This document shows, in pieces, positions 9,275-20,086 of a stretch of DNA of 64,000 nt. Position numbers and translations under genes: made by a program. The stretch spans positions 62,001 through 126,000 of the forward strand of contig CAWASR010000031.1 in assembly GCA_963784805.1 (NCBI GenBank). Reading direction: 5' to 3'. The stretch's first letter is position 1. Every line of letters begins with the position of its first letter. This DNA is from Roseiarcus sp963784805 (GTDB taxonomy: Bacteria; Pseudomonadota; Alphaproteobacteria; Rhizobiales; Beijerinckiaceae). The notes beneath the pieces are model-generated. The model was not told where the DNA came from. It ran no database searches and saw only the letters and a program-made list of their open reading frames with translations.

Positions 9275-10183
9275 ATGCCAAGCTCGCTGCCGGTCCATCT
9301 CAAGCGCCTTGAAGCGGAGTCGATTCACATAATGCGGGAGGTTGTCGCAGAAATGCGTAATCCCGTAATGTTGTATTCGATCGGCAAAGACTCGAGCGTC
9401 ATGTTGCATGTGGCGATGAAGGCGTTCTATCCCGCCAAATTGCCGTTCCCACTCTTGCACGTCGACACGACCTGGAAGTTTCGCGAGATGATCGCCTTTC
9501 GCGACCAGACCGCGCGTCAACTCGGAGTCGAGCTGATCGTTCACGTCAATCAGGAAGGCGTCGCCCGCGGCATTTCGCCGATCGCCTCGGGTTCGCAGGT
9601 CCACACCCAGGTGATGAAGACCGAGGCGCTTCGCCAGGCGCTCGATTATGGGCGCTACGACGCGGCCTTTGGCGGCGCCCGGCGCGATGAGGAAAAGAGC
9701 CGGGCCAAGGAGCGCATTTTTTCGCATCGCTCAGCCGCCCATGCGTGGGACCCGCGCAATCAGCGGCCGGAGCTCTGGCGCCTTTTCAATACGCGTATCC
9801 ATGAGGGAGAATCGATGCGCGTATTCCCGCTGTCCAACTGGACCGAACTCGACGTTTGGGAATATGTCCGGGCAGAAGAAATCCCGGTTGTGTCGCTCTA
9901 TTTCTCCAAACCCCGCCCGGTCGTAGAGCGCTCCGGCGCGCTGGTCATGGTTGACGACGACCGGTTGCCGCTCAACCCTGGAGAAACGCCGCGAGTTGCA
10001 GAGGTCCGGTTCCGGACGCTGGGCTGCTACCCGCTGACGGGGGCCATCGAGTCGTCCGCAGAGACGCTCGACGACATCATCGCCGAAATGCGCGCCGCCA
10101 GCACCTCAGAACGTCAGGGACGTCTCATCGACACCGATGAGTCCGGATCCATGGAAAAGAAGAAGAAGGAGGGATACTTCTGA
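9275..10183 (+). CDS. cysD: Sulfate adenylyltransferase subunit 2
   Basis: The 302-residue small subunit of ATP sulfurylase, which forms adenosine 5'-phosphosulfate from sulfate and ATP as the first step of sulfate assimilation. The PP-loop-like motif is YSIGKDSSVM, and GGARRDEEKSRAKERIFS and WDPRNQRPELW are CysD signatures. It forms a complex with CysN, encoded next. The stop codon overlaps the next start in ATGA (10181-10186), so translation is coupled. ATG 9275 puts the typical LPVHLKRLEAESI start at the N-terminus; an upstream TTG would add 18 unlikely residues. Confidence 0.95.
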   Translation: MPSSLPVHLKRLEAESIHIMREVVAEMRNPVMLYSIGKDSSVMLHVAMKAFYPAKLPFPLLHVDTTWKFREMIAFRDQTARQLGVELIVHVNQEGVARGISPIASGSQVHTQVMKTEALRQALDYGRYDAAFGGARRDEEKSRAKERIFSHRSAAHAWDPRNQRPELWRLFNTRIHEGESMRVFPLSNWTELDVWEYVRAEEIPVVSLYFSKPRPVVERSGALVMVDDDRLPLNPGETPRVAEVRFRTLGCYPLTGAIESSAETLDDIIAEMRAASTSERQGRLIDTDESGSMEKKKKEGYF

Positions 10184-12054
10184 TGACCGAGGCGCTGAGA
10201 GCCGCCGCGCTGCCGACGTTGCGCCTCTTGACCTGCGGCTCGGTTGACGACGGCAAATCCACATTGATCGGCCGCCTTCTTTACGAGAAGAAGCTGATCT
10301 TCGATGATCAGCTCTCAGCGCTGGAAAGAGATTCCAGGAAATTCGGCACCACCGAGGATGAAATCGATTTCGCGCTTCTGGTTGACGGGCTAGAAGCCGA
10401 ACGCGAGCAAGGCATTACGATCGACGTCGCTTACCGCTATTTCGCCACGCCAGCGCGATCCTTCATCGTAGCCGACACGCCCGGCCATGAGCAATTCACT
10501 CGCAACATGGCGACCGGCGCCTCCAACGCCGATCTCGCGATCGTGCTCGTCGACGCCCGAAAAGGACTGCTGACCCAGACCCATCGCCATTCGATCATCG
10601 TCTCACTGCTCGGCGTGCGCCACATCGTTCTGGCGGTCAACAAGATCGATCTCGTGGGCTATGACGAGGCGGTGTTTCGCGGGATTGAGGCCGATTATCG
10701 CAAGTTCGTAGAATCGCTCGGTTTCCGTTCGCTGATCGCCGTGCCGGTCTCGGCCCGGTTTGGGGACAACGTCTCGTCGAGGAGCGCGCGCACGCCATGG
10801 TACCAGGGGCCGCATCTGCTCGACCATATCGAGCACGTAGAGGTGGAGGAGGATCGTCGCGCTGCGCCCTTTCGGCTGCCGGTGCAATGGATCAACCGAC
10901 CGCATCTCGATTTCCGCGGCTTCGCCGGCACAATCGTGAGCGGGCGCGTCCGACGCGGCGAGGCCTTGGTCGTCGCCGGTTCCGGCCGTCAAAGCACGGT
11001 CGCGCGAATTTTCGTCGCCGACCGGGAGGTCGAGACGGCGGAAGCGGATGACGCGGTGACGATCACCCTTGCCGATGAGATCGATATTGCGCGCGGCGAC
11101 GTGCTCTCGCGCCCCGCGAGCCGACCCGAGGTCGCCGATCAGTTCACCGCGACCATCCTCTGGATGAGCGCCCAACCAATGCTGCCGGGTCGCTCCTACT
11201 TGCTTAAGACGGGGGCGCGCACCACCCCCGCATCCATTACCGAGCTCAAGCACCGTCTCGACGTCAACAACTTCGATAAGCTCGCCGCCAAGCGCCTCGA
11301 CCTCAACGAAGTCGGCTTTTGCAATGTAGCGACAACCATGCCAGTCCCTTACGACGCTTACTCCGACAACCGCGTAACCGGCTCATTCATCCTGATCGAC
11401 CGCGCGAGCAACGAGACCGCGGCCGCCGGCATGATCGCCCATGGGCTCCGACGCGCGACCAACATCCATCGTCACGACATGAGCGTGTCGCGCGACGCGC
11501 ATGCCGCGCTCAAGCACCAGAAGCCCGCGATCTTATGGTTCACGGGGCTTTCCGGCGCCGGCAAATCGACTATCGCCAATCTCATCGAGGCCAAGTTGCA
11601 CGCGCGCGGCGTCCATACCGCACTGCTTGACGGCGACAACGTTCGCCACGGCCTCAACAAGGACCTCGGCTTCACTGCCGCCGACCGGGTCGAGAACATC
11701 CGGCGCGTCGGCGAGGTCGCCAAGCTCATGACCGACGCCGGCCTGATCGTGATGTGCTCGTTCATCTCCCCGTTCCGCGCCGAGCGTCGGCTGGTGCGCG
11801 ACCTCGCGGCCGAGGGCGAATTCCTCGAGATCTTCGTCTCCGCGCCGCTCAAGACCGTCATCGGGCGCGACCCCAAGGGGCTTTACAAGCGGGCGCTCGC
11901 CGGCGAGATCAAAAACTTCACAGGCGTCGATCAGGCCTACGAAACCCCTGAGGCGCCGGAAATGACGCTCGACAGCGCCCGGGAATCGCCCGAAACTTTG
12001 GCCGATCGCGTCATTGTCGAGCTCGAGCGCCGCGGACGCATCGCCAGGCTCTGA
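10183..12054 (+). CDS. cysN/cysC: Bifunctional sulfate adenylyltransferase subunit 1 / adenylylsulfate kinase
   Basis: A 623-residue fusion of the CysN GTPase and CysC APS kinase. The N-terminal part has the translational GTPase motifs SVDDGKSTLIGR (G1), DTPGHEQF (G3) and NKID (G4), plus beta-barrel domains. The C-terminal 180 residues carry the kinase P-loop GLSGAGKSTIANLIEAKL and DGDNVRHGLNKDLGF. Together with CysD it activates sulfate to APS and then PAPS. Such fusions are common in Rhizobiales, where PAPS may also serve sulfation of surface polysaccharides. Translation is coupled to cysD by a one-base overlap. No reductase (cysH, cysI) is in the window. Confidence 0.95.
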   Translation: MTEALRAAALPTLRLLTCGSVDDGKSTLIGRLLYEKKLIFDDQLSALERDSRKFGTTEDEIDFALLVDGLEAEREQGITIDVAYRYFATPARSFIVADTPGHEQFTRNMATGASNADLAIVLVDARKGLLTQTHRHSIIVSLLGVRHIVLAVNKIDLVGYDEAVFRGIEADYRKFVESLGFRSLIAVPVSARFGDNVSSRSARTPWYQGPHLLDHIEHVEVEEDRRAAPFRLPVQWINRPHLDFRGFAGTIVSGRVRRGEALVVAGSGRQSTVARIFVADREVETAEADDAVTITLADEIDIARGDVLSRPASRPEVADQFTATILWMSAQPMLPGRSYLLKTGARTTPASITELKHRLDVNNFDKLAAKRLDLNEVGFCNVATTMPVPYDAYSDNRVTGSFILIDRASNETAAAGMIAHGLRRATNIHRHDMSVSRDAHAALKHQKPAILWFTGLSGAGKSTIANLIEAKLHARGVHTALLDGDNVRHGLNKDLGFTAADRVENIRRVGEVAKLMTDAGLIVMCSFISPFRAERRLVRDLAAEGEFLEIFVSAPLKTVIGRDPKGLYKRALAGEIKNFTGVDQAYETPEAPEMTLDSARESPETLADRVIVELERRGRIARL

Positions 12055-12097
12055 CCCAAGACGGCTGCGTGGGAGAGGCGGAAAGAAATACAACGCT

Positions 12098-12721
12098 ATG
12101 ATGACCCTTTATTATGCGCCCTATACTTGCGCGCGTGCTTCACTTATCGCGCTCGAGGAAGCAGGCGCCGAGTTCGAAGTGCGCCGCATCGACTTCGCCG
12201 CGGCCGAGCAGACGAAGCCGGAATTTCTCAAGGTCAATCCAAAGGGACGAGTGCCGGCGCTCGTCACTGAGCGAGGCGTCCTGACCGAGACGCTGGCGAT
12301 CCTCGCCTATGTTGCGCAAACCCATCCAGCCGCGCACCTCGCCCCGCTGGAGGACCCCTTCGCCTTCGCCGAACTGCAGGCGTTCAACAGCTATGTTGGC
12401 TCGACGCTGCATGTCGCGCACGCGCATCGCATGCGGGGCTATCGCTGGGCCGACGAACCGCACGCATTTGAAGCCATGAGAAAGAAAGTCCCTCAGTCCG
12501 TCGGAGCCTGTTTCGGACTGATCGAGCGCGAGCTGTTTCGCGGTCCGTGGGTCATGGGCGAGGCCTATTCGATCGCCGATCCCTATCTATTCACTGTCGC
12601 CGGATGGATGGAGAGCGACGGCGTCGACCCGCGCGCCTTCCCGCGCGTCCATGACCATCGGCGCCGTATGGCCGAGCGCCCCGCGGTTCGGCGCGCGCTT
12701 GCACAGGAGAGTGCGGCGTAG
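12098..12721 (+). CDS. Glutathione S-transferase family protein
   Basis: A 207-residue protein with an N-terminal thioredoxin-like domain (YYAPYTCARASLIALEEAGAEFEV broken here: key features YAPYTCARAS and NPKGRVPAL, with the cis-Pro of the VPAL turn) and an all-helical C-terminal domain. SIADPYLFTVAGWM is the usual helix-6 N-capping motif. The family conjugates glutathione to electrophiles or acts as a redox chaperone; the substrate cannot be told. It follows cysNC by about 40 bases and converges on boxB. A tandem ATG at 12098/12101 leaves one residue of start ambiguity. Confidence 0.85.
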   Translation: MMTLYYAPYTCARASLIALEEAGAEFEVRRIDFAAAEQTKPEFLKVNPKGRVPALVTERGVLTETLAILAYVAQTHPAAHLAPLEDPFAFAELQAFNSYVGSTLHVAHAHRMRGYRWADEPHAFEAMRKKVPQSVGACFGLIERELFRGPWVMGEAYSIADPYLFTVAGWMESDGVDPRAFPRVHDHRRRMAERPAVRRALAQESAA

Positions 12722-12745
12722 CGCGCCGCTGCGCCGCCTGGGTTC

Positions 12746-14239
<1,494 letters not shown>

Positions 14240-14285
14240 ATTGTTCCTCCATCAACCGGTTCGGCCTCGCCCCGGCAGCGGCCCG

Positions 14286-14426
14286 TCAACGCGTCTCCAA
14301 GTTTGGCCGGCCGTCATGTTTGAACGCTGCGCCGGCCCAGCATGTCGCCTCGCAGGCGACCCAGCGACTGGAGGTTTCTGGATCGACCAAATGCCGCCTG
14401 ACAACTCCGGTCTCCGCCGAATCCAT
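14286..14426 (-). pseudogene. boxA: Relic of boxA: N-terminal ferredoxin piece of the benzoyl-CoA epoxidase reductase
   Basis: A 46-codon frame between boxC and boxB with a good ribosome binding site (GGGAGAG before ATG 14426). It reads RRHLVDPETSSRWVACEATC, which lines up by eye with the start of BoxA, where I expect (from memory of the family) HLIDPEICIRCNTCEATCP. Two of the four cluster cysteines are replaced (by Ser and Trp), two remain (CEATC), and the frame stops after GRPNLETR, so the rest of the ferredoxin and the whole FAD/NADPH reductase domain are missing. Position inside the box operon supports the identification. Because a start and SD persist, it could still be translated as a short peptide, but it cannot be a working reductase. 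Confidence 0.6.
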
Positions 14427-14449
14427 GGGTCTCTCCCGCTGGGATCTTG

Positions 14450-16108
14450 CTAGACGCGATTCCAGTCGAAGGCCGCCTTTTCGCCCTTGCCATAGACCTT
14501 CAAGGCGCCTTTGTCGCCGACCGCGTTCGGGCGCTGGAAGATCCAGTTCTGCCAGGCGGTGAGGCGGCCGAACACACGGGCAGCCATGATTTCCGGCCCG
14601 TCGAAACGCAGGTTCGCCTCCATTCCGGTCAGAGCGTCTGGGCTCAGCGAAACGCGCTCCTCGACCGCAATCCGGACCTCGTCGGCCCAGTCGATGTCGT
14701 CGGGATTGCTGGTTGCGAGCCCAAGCGCGAAAGCCCCATCGGCGTCCAGAGGCTCGCCGATCTTTGCTTTCACCGCCTGGATCGCGGGCGCCTCGTCGTA
14801 GAAGCGGCGCGCCAGACGGCTCCGGCCGGTCGCCATCGGATAGTCGCCGAAATTCGCCTCGCCGACCACGATTTTGGGCGCGCCGGCCTCCTTTCCCGGC
14901 AGGGCCAGGTGGTAGATGCGATCGCAGGCGAGAGCCAGTTCGAAAAGGGTGCCGGCAAAACACGAGCCTTGCTCGACAAGAGCGAACAGGCTGCGCGAGG
15001 TGACGTCGAGTCGGCTGAAGGTCCGGCGCAGATAGCCGATCGTTTCGCCCACGAGCCAGTGCGCCTTCAGCGCGTTGAGCGTTGAATCCATCGCCAGAAC
15101 GGCGGCGGCCTCACCCTGGGTCTTGATAACCCAGACCCCGACGTCGAGTTCGTTGGCGCGCATCGACAGGATCGCGTCTTCGAGTTCGCGCGCGAGCGCA
15201 AGCGGGTACCATTTGGCGCCGGCGGCCTCGATCCCGGCGATGTCCCGCGGCTGCGGACCGGTCGGCCCCCTGATCGTGAATGTCGCGGCGCGCGCCCCGC
15301 GATCGATTTCGACCGCGACATGAGCATAGCGCAGCGTATCGGCGCCCGCGACGCGCTCGATCGGCGTCAGCGCGACGCCCTTCCCGGCGCCGGGACGGCC
15401 GCTCTTGGCCGCGAGCGCCAGCGCGCGTTCCCTGACCTTGGCCGGGAATTGCGCCGGCTTGGCGATCGCGTCGACGAGCCGCCAATCCAAGGCCTTCTGA
15501 CCGCGCACGCCCTCGCTCGTGGTGCAGAACACGTCGGCGAGATCGTGGCGGACATGACGTTTGTCGGTCAGTCGCGTCAGTCCGCCGGTGCCGGGCAATA
15601 CGCCGAGGAGCGGGACTTCGGGCAGGCTGACGGCGCTGCTGCGATCGTCGATCAGCAGAATTTCGTCGCAGGCAAGCGCCAGCTCGTAGCCGCCGCCGGC
15701 GCAGGAGCCGTTCACCGCGGCCAGGAACTTCAGGCCCCCGTGCGCGGACGAATCCTCGAGGCCGTTGCGGGTTTCATTGGTGAACTTGCAGAAATTGACC
15801 TTCCAGGCGTGGCTGGAGGCGCCCAGCATGAAGATATTGGCGCCGGAGCAGAACACCCGTTCCTTCGCGCTGGTGACGACGACGGTGCGCACTTCGGGGT
15901 GTTCGAACCGGACCCGGTTGACTGCGTCGTTGAGCTCGATGTCGACGCCGAGATCGTAGCTGTTGAGCTTGAGCTTGTAGCCCGGACGAAGTCCGGCATT
16001 CTCATCGAAATCGGCGAGAAGGGTCGCCACAGGGCCGTCGAAATTCAGAGTCCAGTGCTTGTAGCGCGATGGCTCGGTCTGGTAGTCGACCCGATCCGGG
16101 CAACTCAT
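14450..16108 (-). CDS. boxC: Benzoyl-CoA-dihydrodiol lyase
   Basis: A 552-residue enzyme of the enoyl-CoA hydratase superfamily. It opens the ring epoxide of benzoyl-CoA by hydrolytic C-C cleavage, giving 3,4-dehydroadipyl-CoA semialdehyde and formate. Two crotonase-like halves are visible: SAKERVFCSGANIFMLG and NGSCAGGGYELALACDE in the first, EQGSCFAGTLFELALACDR in the second. DYQTEPSRYKHWTL at the N-terminus is typical of BoxC. Start ATG 16108 has GGGAGA upstream. It is first in a leftward operon with the boxA relic and boxB. The short divergent region to the ligase gene contains a BoxR-like direct repeat. The next enzyme (boxD) is not recognised in the window. Confidence 0.95.
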   Translation of the reverse strand: MSCPDRVDYQTEPSRYKHWTLNFDGPVATLLADFDENAGLRPGYKLKLNSYDLGVDIELNDAVNRVRFEHPEVRTVVVTSAKERVFCSGANIFMLGASSHAWKVNFCKFTNETRNGLEDSSAHGGLKFLAAVNGSCAGGGYELALACDEILLIDDRSSAVSLPEVPLLGVLPGTGGLTRLTDKRHVRHDLADVFCTTSEGVRGQKALDWRLVDAIAKPAQFPAKVRERALALAAKSGRPGAGKGVALTPIERVAGADTLRYAHVAVEIDRGARAATFTIRGPTGPQPRDIAGIEAAGAKWYPLALARELEDAILSMRANELDVGVWVIKTQGEAAAVLAMDSTLNALKAHWLVGETIGYLRRTFSRLDVTSRSLFALVEQGSCFAGTLFELALACDRIYHLALPGKEAGAPKIVVGEANFGDYPMATGRSRLARRFYDEAPAIQAVKAKIGEPLDADGAFALGLATSNPDDIDWADEVRIAVEERVSLSPDALTGMEANLRFDGPEIMAARVFGRLTAWQNWIFQRPNAVGDKGALKVYGKGEKAAFDWNRV

Positions 16109-16126
16109 TATGGTCTCCCAAAGATG

Positions 16127-16140
16127 CGCAACTTAGTGCA
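16127..16140. promoter_or_regulatory. BoxR/BzdR-like operator in the boxC-ligase divergent promoter
   Basis: The 83 bases between boxC and the ligase contain GCAACTT-AGT-GCAACTT (16128-16144), a direct repeat with ten-base period. Within it CGCA-N6-TGCA (16127-16140) matches seven of eight positions of the TGCA-N6-TGCA operator that I recall for BoxR-type regulators of aerobic benzoate genes. It is 18 bases upstream of the boxC start and about 50 upstream of the ligase start, well placed for control of both. No boxR gene is in the window. Confidence 0.5.
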
Positions 16141-16191
16141 ACTTCGGGATTCACGCCAATGCGGCGGTCCTCTTGGGCCCCATTGGACGCC

Positions 16192-17805
<1,614 letters not shown>

Positions 17806-18127
17806 GGGGAGGGGACCAAGCGGGAGGGCGCGAGGCCGTTTACCGCCGCTTTATCCCGGTCGCTTCAATGTTTTCAGGGACTTGGCGCTTAGTTTACCGC
17901 CGCCCTCGACAACAGCCGCTTTTTAAGCCCCTTGGTCCGTCGTAGCGGCGGCGACCGGGCGGCCTCGATTGCGGACGGGCGGGCGGACGATATATACAGT
18001 AATTATATGTTCAAATAACCCCCCTATCGGATCGAGGGGATTTGAGCACAGCTTCGCCGCTGGTCAAACTGATGGATGACCAGGAGCAAACGGAGGACGG
18101 CGCGCCCCGCCGTTTCCGAGTCAGGGC
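17806..18127. other. Intergenic region with AT-rich island
   Basis: A 322-base gap between the converging ligase and truncated hemoglobin genes. It contains two copies of GTTTACCGCCGC (near 17838 and 17892) and a short AT-rich island near 17990-18018 that contrasts with the GC-rich surroundings. An open reading stretch begins near 18042 (MDDQEQTEDGAPRRFRV) but runs into the hemoglobin gene antisense; I do not call it a gene. No clear terminator hairpin with a T run was found. Confidence 0.35.
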
Positions 18128-18637
18128 TCAGATCGAAATCCGCCTTTCGCTTTTCCGGTTCTCGCCGCGGCCCTGTTTGTCGACGATGAATCGCTCACCC
18201 TTGGCCAGCATCACGCCGTGGGCGCCCGCGACTCCGAGTTCCAGGCTTTCCGCCACCCGTTCGGCGAGCATGATGAATCGGGCCGCGGCCTGTGGCGGAC
18301 AGAGGTTGTTGGCCGTCGCGGCGAACAACTTGAGCCAGCGATCGAAGTGCCGGGCCTCGACCGGCAGGGCCAAGTGCTTCTGCATCGGCTGGCCGTGATA
18401 GGCGCCGCTCATCAACGCCAGCGACGACCAGAAAGCGCACATGCGCTGAAGATGCGGCTCCCAATCGGCGATGCGGGCGGCGAAGATCGGGCCAAGCAAT
18501 TCGTCCGCGCGGACGCGGGCATAAAAGGCTGGGACGAGCCGCTCGATCATCGCCTCGTCGATCCCGGTCTCGGCCTCGATCTGAGACCGGGCGGCGGCGC
18601 GCCTGTCCGACGCGGACACGATTCGGTCGGTGATCAA
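18128..18637 (-). CDS. Group III truncated hemoglobin
   Basis: A 169-residue globin. MIERLVPAFYARVRADELLGPIF and the proximal-histidine helix EARHFDRWLKLF (both shortened here to key parts: FYARVRADELLGPIF, ARHFDRWLKLF) fit group III truncated hemoglobins, which bind oxygen or NO and are often tied to NO detoxification. The start is TTG 18637: its TTGA overlaps the stop of the upstream gene (18636-18634) and GGAGAAA lies seven bases before it, so the unusual start codon is well supported by coupling. The C-terminus carries a basic tail. The gene belongs to a two-gene leftward operon driven from the region next to an NnrR-type regulator. Confidence 0.85.
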   Translation of the reverse strand: MITDRIVSASDRRAAARSQIEAETGIDEAMIERLVPAFYARVRADELLGPIFAARIADWEPHLQRMCAFWSSLALMSGAYHGQPMQKHLALPVEARHFDRWLKLFAATANNLCPPQAAARFIMLAERVAESLELGVAGAHGVMLAKGERFIVDKQGRGENRKSERRISI

Positions 18638-19017
18638 CGAGGTTTCTCCGTTCGGTCAGGCGCGCCGGCGCCATTCATGAACTCGGCCAAGACCCGAGCG
18701 TGATTGTGCGTCCGATCATGGGCGCCGTAGACCAGCGTCACCCGCCCGGCCGCAACGAGGCGGCCGAGCTGCTCGACCGCGGCCGGGTTTTCGTCCAGCT
18801 CGGCGCGATAGCGCCGGCGGAACTCGGTCCAACGGGCGGGGTCGTGGCCGAACCATTTTCGCAAGGCGGTGGTCGGCGCGATCTCCTTGAGCCACAGCGT
18901 CAGCGCCGCCAACTCTTTGGCGACGCCGCGCGGCCAAATTCGATCGACGAGGACCCGCGCGCCGTCGTCGGTCGCCGCCGTCTCATAGGCGCGCTTGATC
19001 CTTATGTCAGGCTTCAA
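18634..19017 (-). CDS. DUF488 family protein (YeaO-like)
   Basis: A 127-residue protein with the signatures RIKRAYETAATDDGARVLVD and RIWPRGVAKELAAL, followed by LRKWFGHDPARWTEFRRRY and GRVTLVYGAHDRTHNHA, all typical of COG3189/DUF488. The biochemical function of the family is not settled. I prefer TTG 19017, which has GGAG five bases upstream and gives the usual short lead before KRAY; GTG 19053 upstream has no ribosome binding site. Its stop overlaps the start of the truncated hemoglobin gene. DUF488 genes are often seen beside hemoglobins and nitrosative or oxidative stress genes, and here it faces an NnrR-like regulator. Confidence 0.8.
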   Translation of the reverse strand: MKPDIRIKRAYETAATDDGARVLVDRIWPRGVAKELAALTLWLKEIAPTTALRKWFGHDPARWTEFRRRYRAELDENPAAVEQLGRLVAAGRVTLVYGAHDRTHNHARVLAEFMNGAGAPDRTEKPR

Positions 19018-19087
19018 TGCGACTCCGCCGGCCGCGTCGAGATGTTGCGTCACCGCGCCAACCTAGTCGGGCGAACCGTGGTAGGAT

Positions 19088-19101
19088 TTGCGCTCGATCA
19101 A
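19088..19101. promoter_or_regulatory. FNR/FixK/NnrR-like box between DUF488 operon and nnrR-like gene
   Basis: TTGCGCTCGATCAA has the dyad form TTGC-N6-TCAA of Crp/Fnr-family sites: an NnrR-like left half and an FNR-like right half. It is 42 bases before the regulator start and about 70 before the DUF488 start, fitting a site that controls one or both divergent units. Confidence 0.5.
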
Positions 19102-19142
19102 ATCACCCGAAAAGCCAGCGAAAAGGTGGCGACGTTCGGATC

Positions 19143-19850
19143 ATGAATTCAGACGCGGCTCTCGTTCCTGACGCTCTGGCCTCGATGGAGCTGTTTCTCG
19201 GCCTTTCGGCCGCCGCGCGGCAGGAGGTTCTGGCCTCGGCCCGCGTCCGGCGGCTCTCCCGCGGCGTTCGGATCTTCAACCAGGGCGACGGCGGCGTCCG
19301 CGCCCACGCGCTGCTGGAAGGAAGCGTCCGGATTTCTCAGTCCGGCAGCGATGGCGAGCAAATCGTCGTCAGGCTCATCGCTACTGGCGAGATGTTCGGA
19401 ACGCTCGCGCTGTTCACCGACCATCGATACCCTGCCGAGGCCGAGGCGATGACCGACGCGCTCGAGGCGAGCTGGAGCGAAGCGGACCTGATCGCGCTGA
19501 TGCATCGCCATCCGCAAATCGCGATCAACGCCCTCTCAATCGTCGGCAAGCGGCTCCAGGAAGTCCAGAACAGGGTGCGCGAGCTCTCCACCCAGCGCGT
19601 CGAGCGGCGCGTCGCCCATGTCATCCTGCGACTCGCCCGGCAGTCCGGGCGCAAAACCGACGACGGCACGGCGATCACCTTCCCGCTGCGGCGCAAGGAC
19701 GTCGCGGACATGTGCGGGACGACCCTCTACTCGGTCAGCCGCGTCCTCACCGCCTGGGAGAAGGCGGGTTGGCTCGCCACGCGCGACCGCCATCTCACCG
19801 TTCGAAAGCCGTCCGAGATCCGGCGCATCGCCGAGGAGGCTTCGGGCTGA
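19143..19850 (+). CDS. nnrR: Crp/Fnr-family transcriptional regulator, NnrR-like
   Basis: A 235-residue regulator with an N-terminal cyclic-nucleotide-binding-type barrel (LFLGLSAAARQEVL, GEMFGTLALF) and a C-terminal winged helix. The recognition region LRRKDVADMCGTTLYSVSRVL closely resembles NnrR, the NO-responsive activator of nitrite and NO reductase genes; FNR's N-terminal cysteine cluster is absent, so oxygen sensing through Fe-S is unlikely. It lies directly upstream of nirK and divergent from the DUF488-hemoglobin operon. A box of the expected type lies upstream of each flank. The symbol is by similarity and context. Confidence 0.75.
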   Translation: MNSDAALVPDALASMELFLGLSAAARQEVLASARVRRLSRGVRIFNQGDGGVRAHALLEGSVRISQSGSDGEQIVVRLIATGEMFGTLALFTDHRYPAEAEAMTDALEASWSEADLIALMHRHPQIAINALSIVGKRLQEVQNRVRELSTQRVERRVAHVILRLARQSGRKTDDGTAITFPLRRKDVADMCGTTLYSVSRVLTAWEKAGWLATRDRHLTVRKPSEIRRIAEEASG

Positions 19851-19977
19851 CGACGCTCGAGTGAGGCCGTTTGAACGAGCGGAGGGAACGCGTCCGCCGC
19901 CGGACTCCTCAAGCGAGTCCGCGCCAGAGCCGGGCGGCTATCGTTTGTTCCGCTCGCCCGAACCGCGGCGTCGTCAT

Positions 19978-19991
19978 TTGCTCCAGCGCAA
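19978..19991. promoter_or_regulatory. NnrR-type box upstream of nirK
   Basis: TTGCTCCAGCGCAA matches the TTGCG-N4-CGCAA pattern of NnrR/DNR-type sites at nine of ten half-site positions. It is 95 bases upstream of the nirK ATG, a distance compatible with an activator site near -40 of a promoter with a short leader. The facing regulator gene is the obvious candidate to bind it. Confidence 0.6.
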
Positions 19992-20086
19992 CGAAACCCG
20001 GCCGCAACTGGGCGATTGAACTCTCACCGGTTCGGGCAAGGACGCTCCACCGGCCGCGGCCGGGCTCGGCCAGCGAGGGTTCGGCC

